Below are positions 8,348 through 16,237 of a DNA stretch of 33,310 nt, piece by piece. The stretch's first letter is position 1, and every line of letters begins with the position of its first letter. This DNA comes from JAYKGU01 sp035285585 (lineage in GTDB: Bacteria > Cyanobacteriota > Cyanobacteriia > CAKZMO01), in assembly GCA_035285585.1 (NCBI GenBank), contig JAYKGU010000283.1, forward strand, positions 1 to 33,310, read 5' to 3'. The notes beneath the pieces were generated by a model. It saw nothing but the letters and a program-made list of their open reading frames with translations. It searched no databases and was not told where the DNA came from. A program made the position numbers and the translations under genes.

Positions 8348-8752
8348 CTATTCGCTATCTTTTGGATCAAACTTTAGCGCCGCCGAGTTCATGCAGTACC
8401 GTTGCCCGGTGGGCTGAGGTCCATCGTTGAAAACGTGACCGAGGTGGGCATCACAGGCCGCGCACAGCACTTCGGTACGCGTCATAAACAGGCTGCGGTC
8501 TTGCTCGAACTTGACGTTTTCTTCGTCGATGGGTGCCCAAAAGCTGGGCCAACCTGTCCCAGATTCATACTTAGTTTCGGAAGCAAACAGGGGCGTCCCG
8601 CAGCACACACATTTGTAAACGCCCAGTTTTTTATTGTCCCAATACTCTCCCGTAAAGGCGCGTTCTGTCCCTTTTTTACGAGTCACCCGAAACTGTTCAT
8701 CGGTTAGCGACTGCTTCCATTCCTGCTCGGATTTTTGAACTTTTTGTACCAT
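8348..8752 (-). CDS. msrB: Peptide-methionine (R)-S-oxide reductase MsrB
   Basis: This enzyme reduces the R form of methionine sulfoxide in proteins, using thioredoxin, and so repairs oxidative damage in the cytoplasm. The protein (134 residues from ATG 8752) shows both zinc-binding CxxC pairs (CVCCG and CAACD), the family core ESGTGWPSF, GHVFNDGPQPTGQRYCMNSAAL and the catalytic cysteine in RYCMN. The ATG at 8752 has a GAGG element about 10 bp upstream; the ATG at 8761 lies directly on it and is less likely. It is the first gene of a likely pair with the MMADHC-like gene. Length and motifs are complete. Confidence 0.95.
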   Translation of the reverse strand: MVQKVQKSEQEWKQSLTDEQFRVTRKKGTERAFTGEYWDNKKLGVYKCVCCGTPLFASETKYESGTGWPSFWAPIDEENVKFEQDRSLFMTRTEVLCAACDAHLGHVFNDGPQPTGQRYCMNSAALKFDPKDSE

Positions 8753-8871
8753 TGTGGCCATTCCTCATTCGGCATCCTAGATAAATCTTAACGTTGTCTG
8801 GAACGAAGAGGAGGTGGGGATGTCCGCCGCCCTAGACAGGACGGGTGAGTCAGGTGGGAGGTCAGCAGAAA

Positions 8872-9657
8872 TTACTGGCCTTCGGCAATTTTTGAGAGCG
8901 ATCGCCGCGAAGCAACGGACTTGGAGAAGGTGAGCGATCGCCGAGACATAGAACCATCAGACATCAACAGCTCTACATTGAAGCGATAGCCAACATTGCG
9001 CACCGTTTGAATAACGTTGGGCTGGCGCGGATCCATCTCAATCTTTTTTCGCAGGGAGAGGACGTGGGTGTCTACCGTGCGGTGGTTATCAATGGCGTCG
9101 GGCCAGGCTCGCTGCAGCAGCTCGGAACGGCTCAGGGGCGCGCCATCGGCCTGGGCGAGCACATAGAGCAGGCTAAATTCCTGGGGTGTGAGGTCGATGA
9201 ACTCGTTGCGCAACTGCACCCGTCGCTGCACCAGATCGATCTTCAAGTCGCCATAGTCGAGGGAGACTGGTACTGCAACGCTGCGGCAGCGTCGGGTAAG
9301 CGCTTCAACCCGAGCCAAAAATTCCTGCATCCCAAAGGGCTTAGTCAAATAGTCGTCTGCCCCAGCCTTGAGGCCCGCGACAATGTCGGCTTCGGTATTG
9401 CGGGCAGACAGCATCAAAACCAGGGCCTCAAGCTGAGAGCGCACCCAGCGGCAAAACTCCAGCCCGTCCCCGTCCGGCAGCTCTGAATCTAGAACGATCA
9501 GATCGGGCTGATTGAGACGGCAGGATTCTCTCGCCTGCCTCAAGTCCGCCGACTGAAGCACCACATAGCCAACTTGCTGCAGATGCCAGCCGAGGAGTGA
9601 CCGGAGGTGGGGATTTCCTTCAACGATTTGAATGCTGACCAAACCCACAGTACCCAA
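8872..9657 (-). CDS. OmpR-type response regulator (possibly NblR-like)
   Basis: A 261-residue regulator with a receiver domain (about 5-125) and a C-terminal winged-helix DNA-binding domain (about 135-235; DLTPQEFSLLYVLAQ, SRSELLQRAWP, HVLSLRKKIE, VRNVGYRF). The phospho-acceptor Asp is in LIVLDSELPDGDG and the conserved Lys is in YLTKPFG. The acidic pocket is degenerate: IVEGNP has Glu-Gly where most receivers have two acids, so phosphorylation may be altered. That recalls atypical cyanobacterial regulators such as NblR (nutrient-stress bleaching), but this is only a suggestion. The start is uncertain: TTG 9657 lies 3 bp after AGGA, and GTG 9648 is the alternative. A C-terminal Ser/Arg-rich tail follows the DNA-binding domain. 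No partner kinase is adjacent. Confidence 0.85.
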   Translation of the reverse strand: MGTVGLVSIQIVEGNPHLRSLLGWHLQQVGYVVLQSADLRQARESCRLNQPDLIVLDSELPDGDGLEFCRWVRSQLEALVLMLSARNTEADIVAGLKAGADDYLTKPFGMQEFLARVEALTRRCRSVAVPVSLDYGDLKIDLVQRRVQLRNEFIDLTPQEFSLLYVLAQADGAPLSRSELLQRAWPDAIDNHRTVDTHVLSLRKKIEMDPRQPNVIQTVRNVGYRFNVELLMSDGSMSRRSLTFSKSVASRRSLSKIAEGQ

Positions 9658-9775
9658 ATGTCCTTTCGCTAGTGGAGTCAGCTTAACAGAGCAGTTGTCA
9701 TGATTTTGTAACCGCCGTTACCCACCAGTCTGAGCACTCTGGGATGGTGGAAGCGACGGCAACTGGCGGGAGAAA

Positions 9776-9866
9776 CTAAGTAGGTCAGCACAATTAAATT
9801 CATGTTAGAAAACCGGGGCGCTCCCCCGGTTTTCTAACCTTCGTTTTTCAATGCAGTTCTACTTAG
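9776..9866. repeat. Family B palindromic repeat, copy B3
   Basis: 91 bp with perfect 8-bp terminal inverted repeats CTAAGTAG and CTACTTAG. The central hairpin has arms GTTAGAAAACCGGGG and CCCCGGTTTTCTAAC around a CGCTC loop. Its right end contains the TAA stop codon (9863-9865 on the - strand) of the metalloprotease gene. Confidence 0.88.
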
Positions 9867-12748
9867 CGTGACTGTAGGGGGGCATCCAGGGTTTTTGTAA
9901 TGCGATCGCGCACATCCTCCAGGTGGGCCTGGGTGGCCACGTCCATATCTTCCCGCTGTCGCCGCAGGAGGTGGCTGACCTCGTCTTGCAGTTGGGTGAG
10001 CTGGTAACGGGCCAGGATACGAGCATCTTCGGGCGGATTAGCGGTTTGCACGGCAATGACGAAATCAGCGAAGTTGGTGGCTTCTTCTAGCGCGCTCCCA
10101 TTGCGCAGGGTCATATTCGTCAAAATAGCCAGGTGCTGGCGCTGTAAACCCCGGCGCAGGCTAGAGATTTGTACTGAGTCCGCTGGCTGCAGCACTTCTG
10201 TCCAGACCATGGCCCGCAGGTGCTCAAATAATTCGGGCAGGGTAATGAGTTCCTCTGGTGAGTAGACCAGTTCCGCGTCCCGCATCCGCACCAGGCGATC
10301 GGACGACAGCAGCTGTCCTAAGGTGAGGCTTTGCAGCAGCAGCAAACTATCGTAGACCGGATAGTCTAACCGAAACAGGGTTGGCATGCTGCCCCAGTGC
10401 CACCAGCGGGAGGGGGCGAGTTGGCGAATCAAATCAGGGGAAAACTGAAACGCATCGGCGGCAAAGATATAGTCCTGCAAAAGCTGCAGGGCGGCCTGCT
10501 GCTGGTCGAGGGGCACCTGCTCAAAGGGGGCACGGGCGGCGGGATCACCGGGGCGATCGCGATTAAACGTCTGCCCACCCACGTAGCGCGTAATCTTCAG
10601 GGCCTGCTCAAAATAATAGGCCAGCACCATGTCGAAGCGATCGCGCAGTTCACTGTAGCTCTCTCCTGGCAAGGGATAGCGCTGCTCCAGCTTGGTCCAA
10701 AGCTGGCGAGCGTTCTCCATCTGCCACTGGGCGTATTTTAGAGAATCGCTGCTCAAATCCCAGCGGACAGCATCGGGGTTAAGGCCATCGGTGGCGTCTT
10801 CGTCGGTGGCGTAGGACAGCTCTGGGGTGGGGGCACGGCGGGCGATCGCCTCCAGCTCTGGCTGCTCAGCCACCGGCACCAGGCCGTCCAGGGGCGTGTA
10901 GCCGTATTCAATAGCCCAGCGATCGTAAGGCCCCAGCAGCGTTGGGAAGTAGTCTCCCTGTGCCGTTCCAGGGGGGGCCAGGTTTACTGGTATGTAGTCC
11001 ATCACGGAAGCGGTCAGCCCTGTCTGCTGGGTGAGGTTCTGGTTGTTCAACTCCTCTGGCGAGAGCATGGTGCTGCCGCGAAAATTATGGCGCAGCCCCA
11101 GGGCGTGGCCTACTTCGTGGGCCGCCAGGTAAACCAGGTAGTCATGCACAAACTGCTGCATGGTTTCGCCGCTGGGCAGGACGTTTTGCATGAGGGTGAG
11201 GGATAGACTGCCCATGGCCGCCTGGACAGACAGCCCCGTACTGAAGCACACATCATTTTCCTCTGACCACCCAGGGGGAACGAGCGGCTCTGCCATTCCA
11301 ATTGACGGTTCAGTGGGATTGCCCCCATTCACTCCCAGACTGACCGCCAGCCACTGGCGATAGAGTGGCCCCAGGCCGTCCTGACAGAGTTGGGGGCGGC
11401 TGGCGGTAGAGGGGCGATCGCCCCCCCTGGAAGCTGGGTGTTGGGCCAAAAAGCCTGACATATTTTGCACAAAGCGCAGGCCGTTGGCATCAATAATGAC
11501 GTCCGCCCCCAGGATTTCTCCGGTGAGGGGGTTCACCCTGGGGTCGCCCCTGGCCCCCAAAAAGTCCAGGGAGGTGAACCAGCGAATGGTGTTGTAGCGA
11601 ATATCTGCCGGATCCCAGTCAGCATCATTGGGCATTTGCCGCACCTCAATGGCGTCCTGAAACCCAGCCGCTGTAAAAGCGTCATTCCACAGCAGCGCCC
11701 CTTCCCGTAGGGCGTCTCGATACTCCAGGGGCACCGTGTTTTCAATCCAGAACACAATGGGTTGCTTGGGGGGCGACATGGCCGCATCGGGATTCTGGGG
11801 TTCTAGCCGCCAGCGCTGAATGTAGCGCACAAAGGGGTCGCTCTGGGAGAATTGGGAGAGATCCTGATAAGCCTCCACAAAATAGCCCACCCGCTCATCC
11901 GCCAGCCGGGGGCGGTAGCTGCTGGCATCGGGCAGCTTGGAAATGCTGTAGTGGACTCCCAGCTCAAACGCCCGCCGATCGGGGAGCGCCATCAGGAAAA
12001 AGGGAAGGGTTTCCCCTCCCGAAAAGCCGTAGATCGCATCGATCTCCAGGTTTAGGGGAAACACGCCCACATCCGCAAGGTAGGCTCCATCCGTGTCGGG
12101 GGTGTAGCTGCCTCCCAGTAGCCAGGTCATCAGGGACGAGAGATCCGTGAGGTTTTGCCCACTCAGCAGCAGCTCGCTCAGTTCCACCAGGAGGGTGCCC
12201 CGTTCGGGGTGGGTGCTGAGGATGGGCAGCCGAGCGACGACAGAATCGCTAAAGGACTGTTCTATCGATCGCCGCTGGGGATCGTCCGGGCGCGTACGAA
12301 AGTAAAGGTTAGGGATAACCAGTTGAATCGAGTCTTGCACCCGCCGAAACTGAAAAAGAAAGTCGCCCAGGGGCCAGCCTGGATATAGCCCGACTTCGCC
12401 AATTCCCGCAGAAATCGTGGTGACGCAGAGAAAGTTTTGGTTAAGCTGGCGCGGATCAATTTCCAGGTAGACCTTTGACTCAGCGCGATCGCGGTAAACC
12501 GTAAACAGCCCCGAAAGCTGGTGAGTATTGCGAACCCACTCGGCAAATGGTTTGCCGCTGCGCTCCTGGCCGTTATCCCCTTTGAGGGAGGCTGCTGCGG
12601 GTTCAGGGGCGATCGCCCCTGAAGAAATCTTTGGCAACCCCACTGCCGCACCACTCCAAGCCATCAGCCGACCGGGTTGCAGGGTCGAAAGCATCAGCAC
12701 CAGCACCATTCCCACCAGGCTCCATCGCCAAACCTTCATTCGCTTCAT
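9863..12748 (-). CDS. Large secreted zinc metalloprotease (met-zincin type)
   Basis: A 961-residue protein from ATG 12748 (an ATG at 12817 would add 23 residues ahead of the signal peptide). The N-terminus has a Lys/Arg start and a hydrophobic core (WSLVGMVLVLMLSTL), a signal peptide or membrane anchor. The catalytic motif HEVGHALGLRH (544-554) gives the three zinc ligands His544, His548 and His554 with Glu545. The region before it (NTHQLSGLFTVYRD, YLEIDPRQLNQNFL) matches the DUF5117-type domain of this protease family. SVMDYIPVN after the motif is the Met-turn expected for met-zincins. It probably acts outside the cytoplasm; the substrate is unknown. The RBS candidate GGAG lies 13 bp upstream. 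The stop codon lies inside family B copy B3. Confidence 0.85.
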   Translation of the reverse strand: MKRMKVWRWSLVGMVLVLMLSTLQPGRLMAWSGAAVGLPKISSGAIAPEPAAASLKGDNGQERSGKPFAEWVRNTHQLSGLFTVYRDRAESKVYLEIDPRQLNQNFLCVTTISAGIGEVGLYPGWPLGDFLFQFRRVQDSIQLVIPNLYFRTRPDDPQRRSIEQSFSDSVVARLPILSTHPERGTLLVELSELLLSGQNLTDLSSLMTWLLGGSYTPDTDGAYLADVGVFPLNLEIDAIYGFSGGETLPFFLMALPDRRAFELGVHYSISKLPDASSYRPRLADERVGYFVEAYQDLSQFSQSDPFVRYIQRWRLEPQNPDAAMSPPKQPIVFWIENTVPLEYRDALREGALLWNDAFTAAGFQDAIEVRQMPNDADWDPADIRYNTIRWFTSLDFLGARGDPRVNPLTGEILGADVIIDANGLRFVQNMSGFLAQHPASRGGDRPSTASRPQLCQDGLGPLYRQWLAVSLGVNGGNPTEPSIGMAEPLVPPGWSEENDVCFSTGLSVQAAMGSLSLTLMQNVLPSGETMQQFVHDYLVYLAAHEVGHALGLRHNFRGSTMLSPEELNNQNLTQQTGLTASVMDYIPVNLAPPGTAQGDYFPTLLGPYDRWAIEYGYTPLDGLVPVAEQPELEAIARRAPTPELSYATDEDATDGLNPDAVRWDLSSDSLKYAQWQMENARQLWTKLEQRYPLPGESYSELRDRFDMVLAYYFEQALKITRYVGGQTFNRDRPGDPAARAPFEQVPLDQQQAALQLLQDYIFAADAFQFSPDLIRQLAPSRWWHWGSMPTLFRLDYPVYDSLLLLQSLTLGQLLSSDRLVRMRDAELVYSPEELITLPELFEHLRAMVWTEVLQPADSVQISSLRRGLQRQHLAILTNMTLRNGSALEEATNFADFVIAVQTANPPEDARILARYQLTQLQDEVSHLLRRQREDMDVATQAHLEDVRDRITKTLDAPLQSR

Positions 12749-12918
12749 GCTGTGCTTTGATCTCCAGATCGAGTCCCTCGCCCGCTGTGGGGCGATCGCA
12801 GGGGTGGCATTCACCATTTCGGTCTACACCATAGCGTATTCCCCTGGAGAACGCTGCTTTTATACCAACAAAATCAATCTTTCAGTAGATGGCAGGTATG
12901 CCGAAAGGGGCGATCGCC

Positions 12919-13719
12919 TCAAATCCAGGACAACTGGACGCCTCCCTGCCGCTCATAGACCAGCCGCTCCACATCGCCCCGGCGGTACATGGTCAGAGTA
13001 CTTTGCCCATTCCGTGAGGGCCGACCTGTGACCTGGGCCGCCTCCAGCAAAGCCTGTCCTTTGCGGCGGGAGCAGCCCAGCAGCTTTGCCGCCATCGGCA
13101 ATGGCATCCATTCCTGGGCAAGACGGTTGAGCAAAACTTCATCGGTCTCAGTGTGCAGCTCGGTAAACAGCCGCTCCACCAGCAGCCAGCAGGCCAGGGC
13201 ATCCGCCGCCGCCCGGTGTGAGGTGTTGACCGGAAACTGAAATTCCTGCACCAGGTGGGGCAGACTCCGGGAGGGTAAATGGGCCAGCATCAGCCGGGCC
13301 AGCTTCACGGTACACAGCCGCTCGCCCGACGGACGGGAAAACGGCAGGCCAATCCGCTTAAATTCGGCGGTCAAAAAGGCGTAGTCGAATGCCAGGTTGT
13401 GGGCTGTCAAAATCCCCGTACTGAGCAACGGCAGATAGGTCGGTAATACCTCCGATGCAGACGGAGCGCTGCTCACCATATCAGGGGTGATGCCCGTAAA
13501 TTCGCTAATTTTCTCAGGGATGGGGATTTGAGGATTGATCAGGTCAGTTACCTGCTGGCGAATGCCGTCCGCCAGGGACGCGTGCAGCACAGAAATTTCC
13601 AAAATGCGGCTGCCGGGAGGTCGCCGTCCCGTGGTTTCCAGATCCACAACGGTGAAGGGGTGCTGGCTCAGGCGGCGGTAGTAGGTTAATAAATCAGGAG
13701 AGAGAAGGGGCGGAGTCAT
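12919..13719 (-). CDS. DEDDh 3'-5' exonuclease (DnaQ-like) with C-terminal DNA-binding region
   Basis: A 266-residue protein. Residues 20-185 form a DnaQ-type exonuclease: FTVVDLETTG (Asp26, Glu28), ILTAHNLAFDYAFL (second Asp) and SHRAAADALACWLL (His and final Asp of the DEDDh set). Such enzymes remove nucleotides from 3' ends in proofreading or repair. Beyond residue 205 there is a helix-turn-helix-like segment (LPMAAKLLGCSRRKGQALLEA) and a short tail (YRRGDVERLVYERQ) of the excisionase/MerR type, which could target the nuclease to DNA. The gene is separated from the App1-like gene by a terminator at 13736-13758. A partner polymerase is not in the window. Confidence 0.85.
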   Translation of the reverse strand: MTPPLLSPDLLTYYRRLSQHPFTVVDLETTGRRPPGSRILEISVLHASLADGIRQQVTDLINPQIPIPEKISEFTGITPDMVSSAPSASEVLPTYLPLLSTGILTAHNLAFDYAFLTAEFKRIGLPFSRPSGERLCTVKLARLMLAHLPSRSLPHLVQEFQFPVNTSHRAAADALACWLLVERLFTELHTETDEVLLNRLAQEWMPLPMAAKLLGCSRRKGQALLEAAQVTGRPSRNGQSTLTMYRRGDVERLVYERQGGVQLSWI

Positions 13720-13735
13720 TCTTGATTATCAAAGC

Positions 13736-13758
13736 AAAAAACGCCCAAACGGGCGGTT
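13736..13758 (-). terminator. Rho-independent terminator after the App1-like gene
   Basis: On the - strand CGCCC, GTTT, GGGCG forms a stem-loop followed by TTTTTT (six A on the + strand at 13736-13741). It lies about 32 bp after the App1-like stop and before the exonuclease start, so the two genes are separate units. Confidence 0.75.
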
Positions 13759-13789
13759 TCGATTATCCTACATTGCCTCGCTTTCCGCC

Positions 13790-14908
13790 TTAATCCTGGT
13801 TTTGCTCAATCTCAGAAAGGGTGCTGGGGACGATCCACCCCTGATCGGCGGCGTGCTGGGCTGCCGCGAGGGTGTCAGGCACGATGATGAACGGACTACC
13901 CAGGGACTGGACATCCTGGGCGATCGCCTCCAGTTCTTTCTGTCGCTTGGGCTTCTGCTGGCTGACGTTGCGAATGTAGATGCACTGCACCCGGTGGGGA
14001 TAGTCGTGGACCAGTCGCCGATAGATTTCGGCATCCTCCTGGCCGCTGTCTCCAATCAAAATAAACGGCAAATCTGGGTAGCACTCCAGGATGGCCTCAA
14101 TTTTGCTGCGCTTATGGCCCTCGTGGCTGAAGGAGAGCCAGTTTTCGAGGGACAGCTCCATTTCCCGGAGAAATAGGGCACCGGCGGGCAGCTCATGCAG
14201 ATCCATGAACTCCTCAAACACGTCATACATATTCAGCGCACTGCTGGAGACGTAGAAAACTGGATTGCCCTCATGGCCGCCCTGGCCCGCCTGAAGCGCC
14301 TGATAAAACTTAGCCACCCCCGGAAACGGCAGGCGAGTGCGGGCATTGCCTAGATAGGCGACCCAGAGCATTTGCAGCAGATCGGTCGCCTGGGTGTGGA
14401 CAATGGTGTCGTCAATGTCGCTGATCACGCCGAACTTAGCCGTGGGCAGGGGCGCAATGGCCTCGGCGATCGCCCGCACCTGTTCTTTCTTGCGGGGTTG
14501 GGGATCGAGTAGCTCTACCGTGGCTTGATGGCGGAGGCGATCGCCCGGTAGTTCCTGAGGGCGCACCTCCGCCCGAAAGTACCCCTCCTGATCGGTCACC
14601 AGCTCCTGCTGCTGATTTTCAAAGTTGAGCCGCAGCCGTGCACCGGGGACTTCGTCGCTTTCAAAGCGGCGGAACATATTCAGGGCATTTTCCCAAATGG
14701 GCGTGTCCTGGCTACCTGGCCTGATCCCTTCATCCCGCAACACTCGCCCCATGAAATAGAGGCGATCGCGCGTGCCATACCCCCGGTAGGGCAGGATTTG
14801 CAGCGGGTCTTCGATGCCGAGCACCGTTTTAACCTGACGCTTGGCCTGATCAAAGACGCGATTAATCGAAGCCGACCATTCAGAAATAAGGTGTATCCAG
14901 TCTGTCAT
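13790..14908 (-). CDS. App1-like phosphatase (DUF2183 family)
   Basis: A 372-residue protein with the DUF2183/App1 catalytic domain in its C-terminal half. The HAD-like nucleophile motif DIDDT (Asp164, Asp166) is followed by PVFYVSSSALNMYD (Ser motif), a Lys-containing HKRSKIEAIL segment and LPFILIGDSGQEDAEIY (acid motif). Yeast App1 dephosphorylates phosphatidic acid, and bacterial relatives are uncharacterised. The N-terminal 130 residues look like a beta-rich domain (RLRLNFENQQQELVTDQEGYFRAEV) that often precedes it. No signal peptide is visible, so it is likely cytoplasmic or peripheral. Substrate assignment is inferred from the family. Confidence 0.85.
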   Translation of the reverse strand: MTDWIHLISEWSASINRVFDQAKRQVKTVLGIEDPLQILPYRGYGTRDRLYFMGRVLRDEGIRPGSQDTPIWENALNMFRRFESDEVPGARLRLNFENQQQELVTDQEGYFRAEVRPQELPGDRLRHQATVELLDPQPRKKEQVRAIAEAIAPLPTAKFGVISDIDDTIVHTQATDLLQMLWVAYLGNARTRLPFPGVAKFYQALQAGQGGHEGNPVFYVSSSALNMYDVFEEFMDLHELPAGALFLREMELSLENWLSFSHEGHKRSKIEAILECYPDLPFILIGDSGQEDAEIYRRLVHDYPHRVQCIYIRNVSQQKPKRQKELEAIAQDVQSLGSPFIIVPDTLAAAQHAADQGWIVPSTLSEIEQNQD

Positions 14909-15003
14909 CGGTAGAGGTCTCGAAATCTACAACCAAAAAAGCACAGGTAACTCAGGCATTTTCTGGAAAAGTTTTTATCGTTGGCCAGGGCGGTATGGTG
15001 TTG

Positions 15004-15091
15004 ATCCGCAGATGGCGCAGATGGGCGCAGATTAAAGAGTAGAGAAGTCAAGAGAAGTCACCTATCTGCGAAATCTGCGAAATCTGCGGAT
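15004..15091. repeat. Inverted CGCAGAT-repeat hairpin
   Basis: The left arm (15004-15032) is three near-identical units around CGCAGAT, starting ATCCGCAGAT. The right arm (15063-15091) is its inverse, three ATCTGCG units ending in CGGAT. Between them lies a 10-bp direct duplication, AGAGAAGTCA twice (15041-15060). The result is a long imperfect hairpin between htpX and the App1-like gene. Similar CGCAGAT palindromes occur as dispersed elements in some cyanobacterial genomes; origin and function are unknown. Confidence 0.75.
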
Positions 15092-15141
15092 GTATCGAGC
15101 GCTACTGGCGGGACAGGGGATGAACACTTTCAGAAGCCGCC

Positions 15142-16026
15142 CTACTGGGTCAAGGCAAAGGGCTGCTGGCGCTGCTGCTGGGCCAGTTCCTGAAGGCGGC
15201 GAATGCGCTCCTCCGTAGGGGGGTGGGTGCGGAACAGGCTCTGCAAGCCCTCTGCGGACAGGGGATTGATGATCAGCAGGGGCGACATGGCTGGATTGCC
15301 GTTCATGGGAATTTCCCGCCCCCGCTGCTCCAGTTGCTTCAGGGCATCGGCCAGGGCCAGGGGATTGCCCGTTACGTTCGCGGCCCCTTCATCGGCGGCA
15401 AACTCCCGCGTCCGAGAAATCGCCATTTGAATCAAAGCTGCCGAGATGGGAGCCAGAATAATTAGGAACAAAACGCCCAGGGGATTACTACCCCGACGGC
15501 TGTCATTGTTGGCAGGGGCATACATCAGGCCAAAGCTCAGCATCCGTCCCAAAAACGTAATTGCCCCCGCCAGGGTGCCCGCCACCGCCTGGGTGAGGGT
15601 GTCGCGGTTGCGGACGTGGGTCAGCTCGTGGGCCAGCACGCCAGCCAGCTCGTCGCGGGAGAGCAGGTCGAGAATGCCTTGAGTAACGGCCACCGCTGAG
15701 TGGTTGGGGTCGCGCCCGGTGGCGAAAGCGTTAGGGGACTGGGTGGGCACGATAAACAGCTTGGGCATGGGAATCTGGGCGCGATCGCTCAATTCCTCCA
15801 CCAGAGCATAGAGATCCGGAGCCTGATGCCGCTCGATGGGCTGGGCCTGGTAGGCCGCCAGCGCCGCTTTGTCTGAGAAGAACCAGGAGCCGAAACTGGT
15901 GGCGGTGGCGATCGCCAGTCCCAAATACAGCCCCTGCTCGTTGCCCATCAGGTAGTATCCCGCCAGCACGATCAGGCCGCTCAACAGCCCCAGGAGGGCC
16001 GCCGTTTTAACTTGATTGTTAAGCAT
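15142..16026 (-). CDS. htpX: HtpX-type M48 zinc metalloprotease
   Basis: A 294-residue membrane protease of the M48B family, which degrades misfolded membrane proteins. Two N-terminal membrane helices (about 8-27 and 32-50) and two later ones (about 150-170 and 185-202) are visible. The zinc site is HELTH (133-137) with Glu208 in SRTREFAADEGA as third ligand. Family signature VPTQSPNAFATGRDP (93-107) is present. The start is set at ATG 16026, giving MLNNQVKTAALLG, the normal HtpX N-terminus; the frame stays open to 16182 but that extension is polar and unlike the family. The active site faces the cytoplasm in known members. It stands alone; an inverted repeat follows. Confidence 0.93.
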   Translation of the reverse strand: MLNNQVKTAALLGLLSGLIVLAGYYLMGNEQGLYLGLAIATATSFGSWFFSDKAALAAYQAQPIERHQAPDLYALVEELSDRAQIPMPKLFIVPTQSPNAFATGRDPNHSAVAVTQGILDLLSRDELAGVLAHELTHVRNRDTLTQAVAGTLAGAITFLGRMLSFGLMYAPANNDSRRGSNPLGVLFLIILAPISAALIQMAISRTREFAADEGAANVTGNPLALADALKQLEQRGREIPMNGNPAMSPLLIINPLSAEGLQSLFRTHPPTEERIRRLQELAQQQRQQPFALTQ

Positions 16027-16237
16027 AGCAATCCAACCAAATGATTCAGTAATAATTGCTTCTTTAACATCCCAGGTAAGCGGGTTTCCGCGAATCTGTC
16101 CTGTGAAGGAAACAAGGCCATCGATTGGGGAGATCCGGCTCCCGTTGGCGAAATGTGGGCCTATTGACAGAGGGGAGTCCATTCATATTTGTTTACGTTT
16201 TTTAATAGAACCTTGAGGATTTCAAGAGGGCTTTGAT

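Noticed and set aside
15004..15091. CRISPR array
   Set aside because: The CGCAGAT units are short, adjacent and inverted, without regular spacers.
16027..16182. Upstream extension of htpX
   Set aside because: The open frame continues to 16182, but HtpX proteins begin like MLNNQVKTAALLG, so ATG 16026 is preferred.
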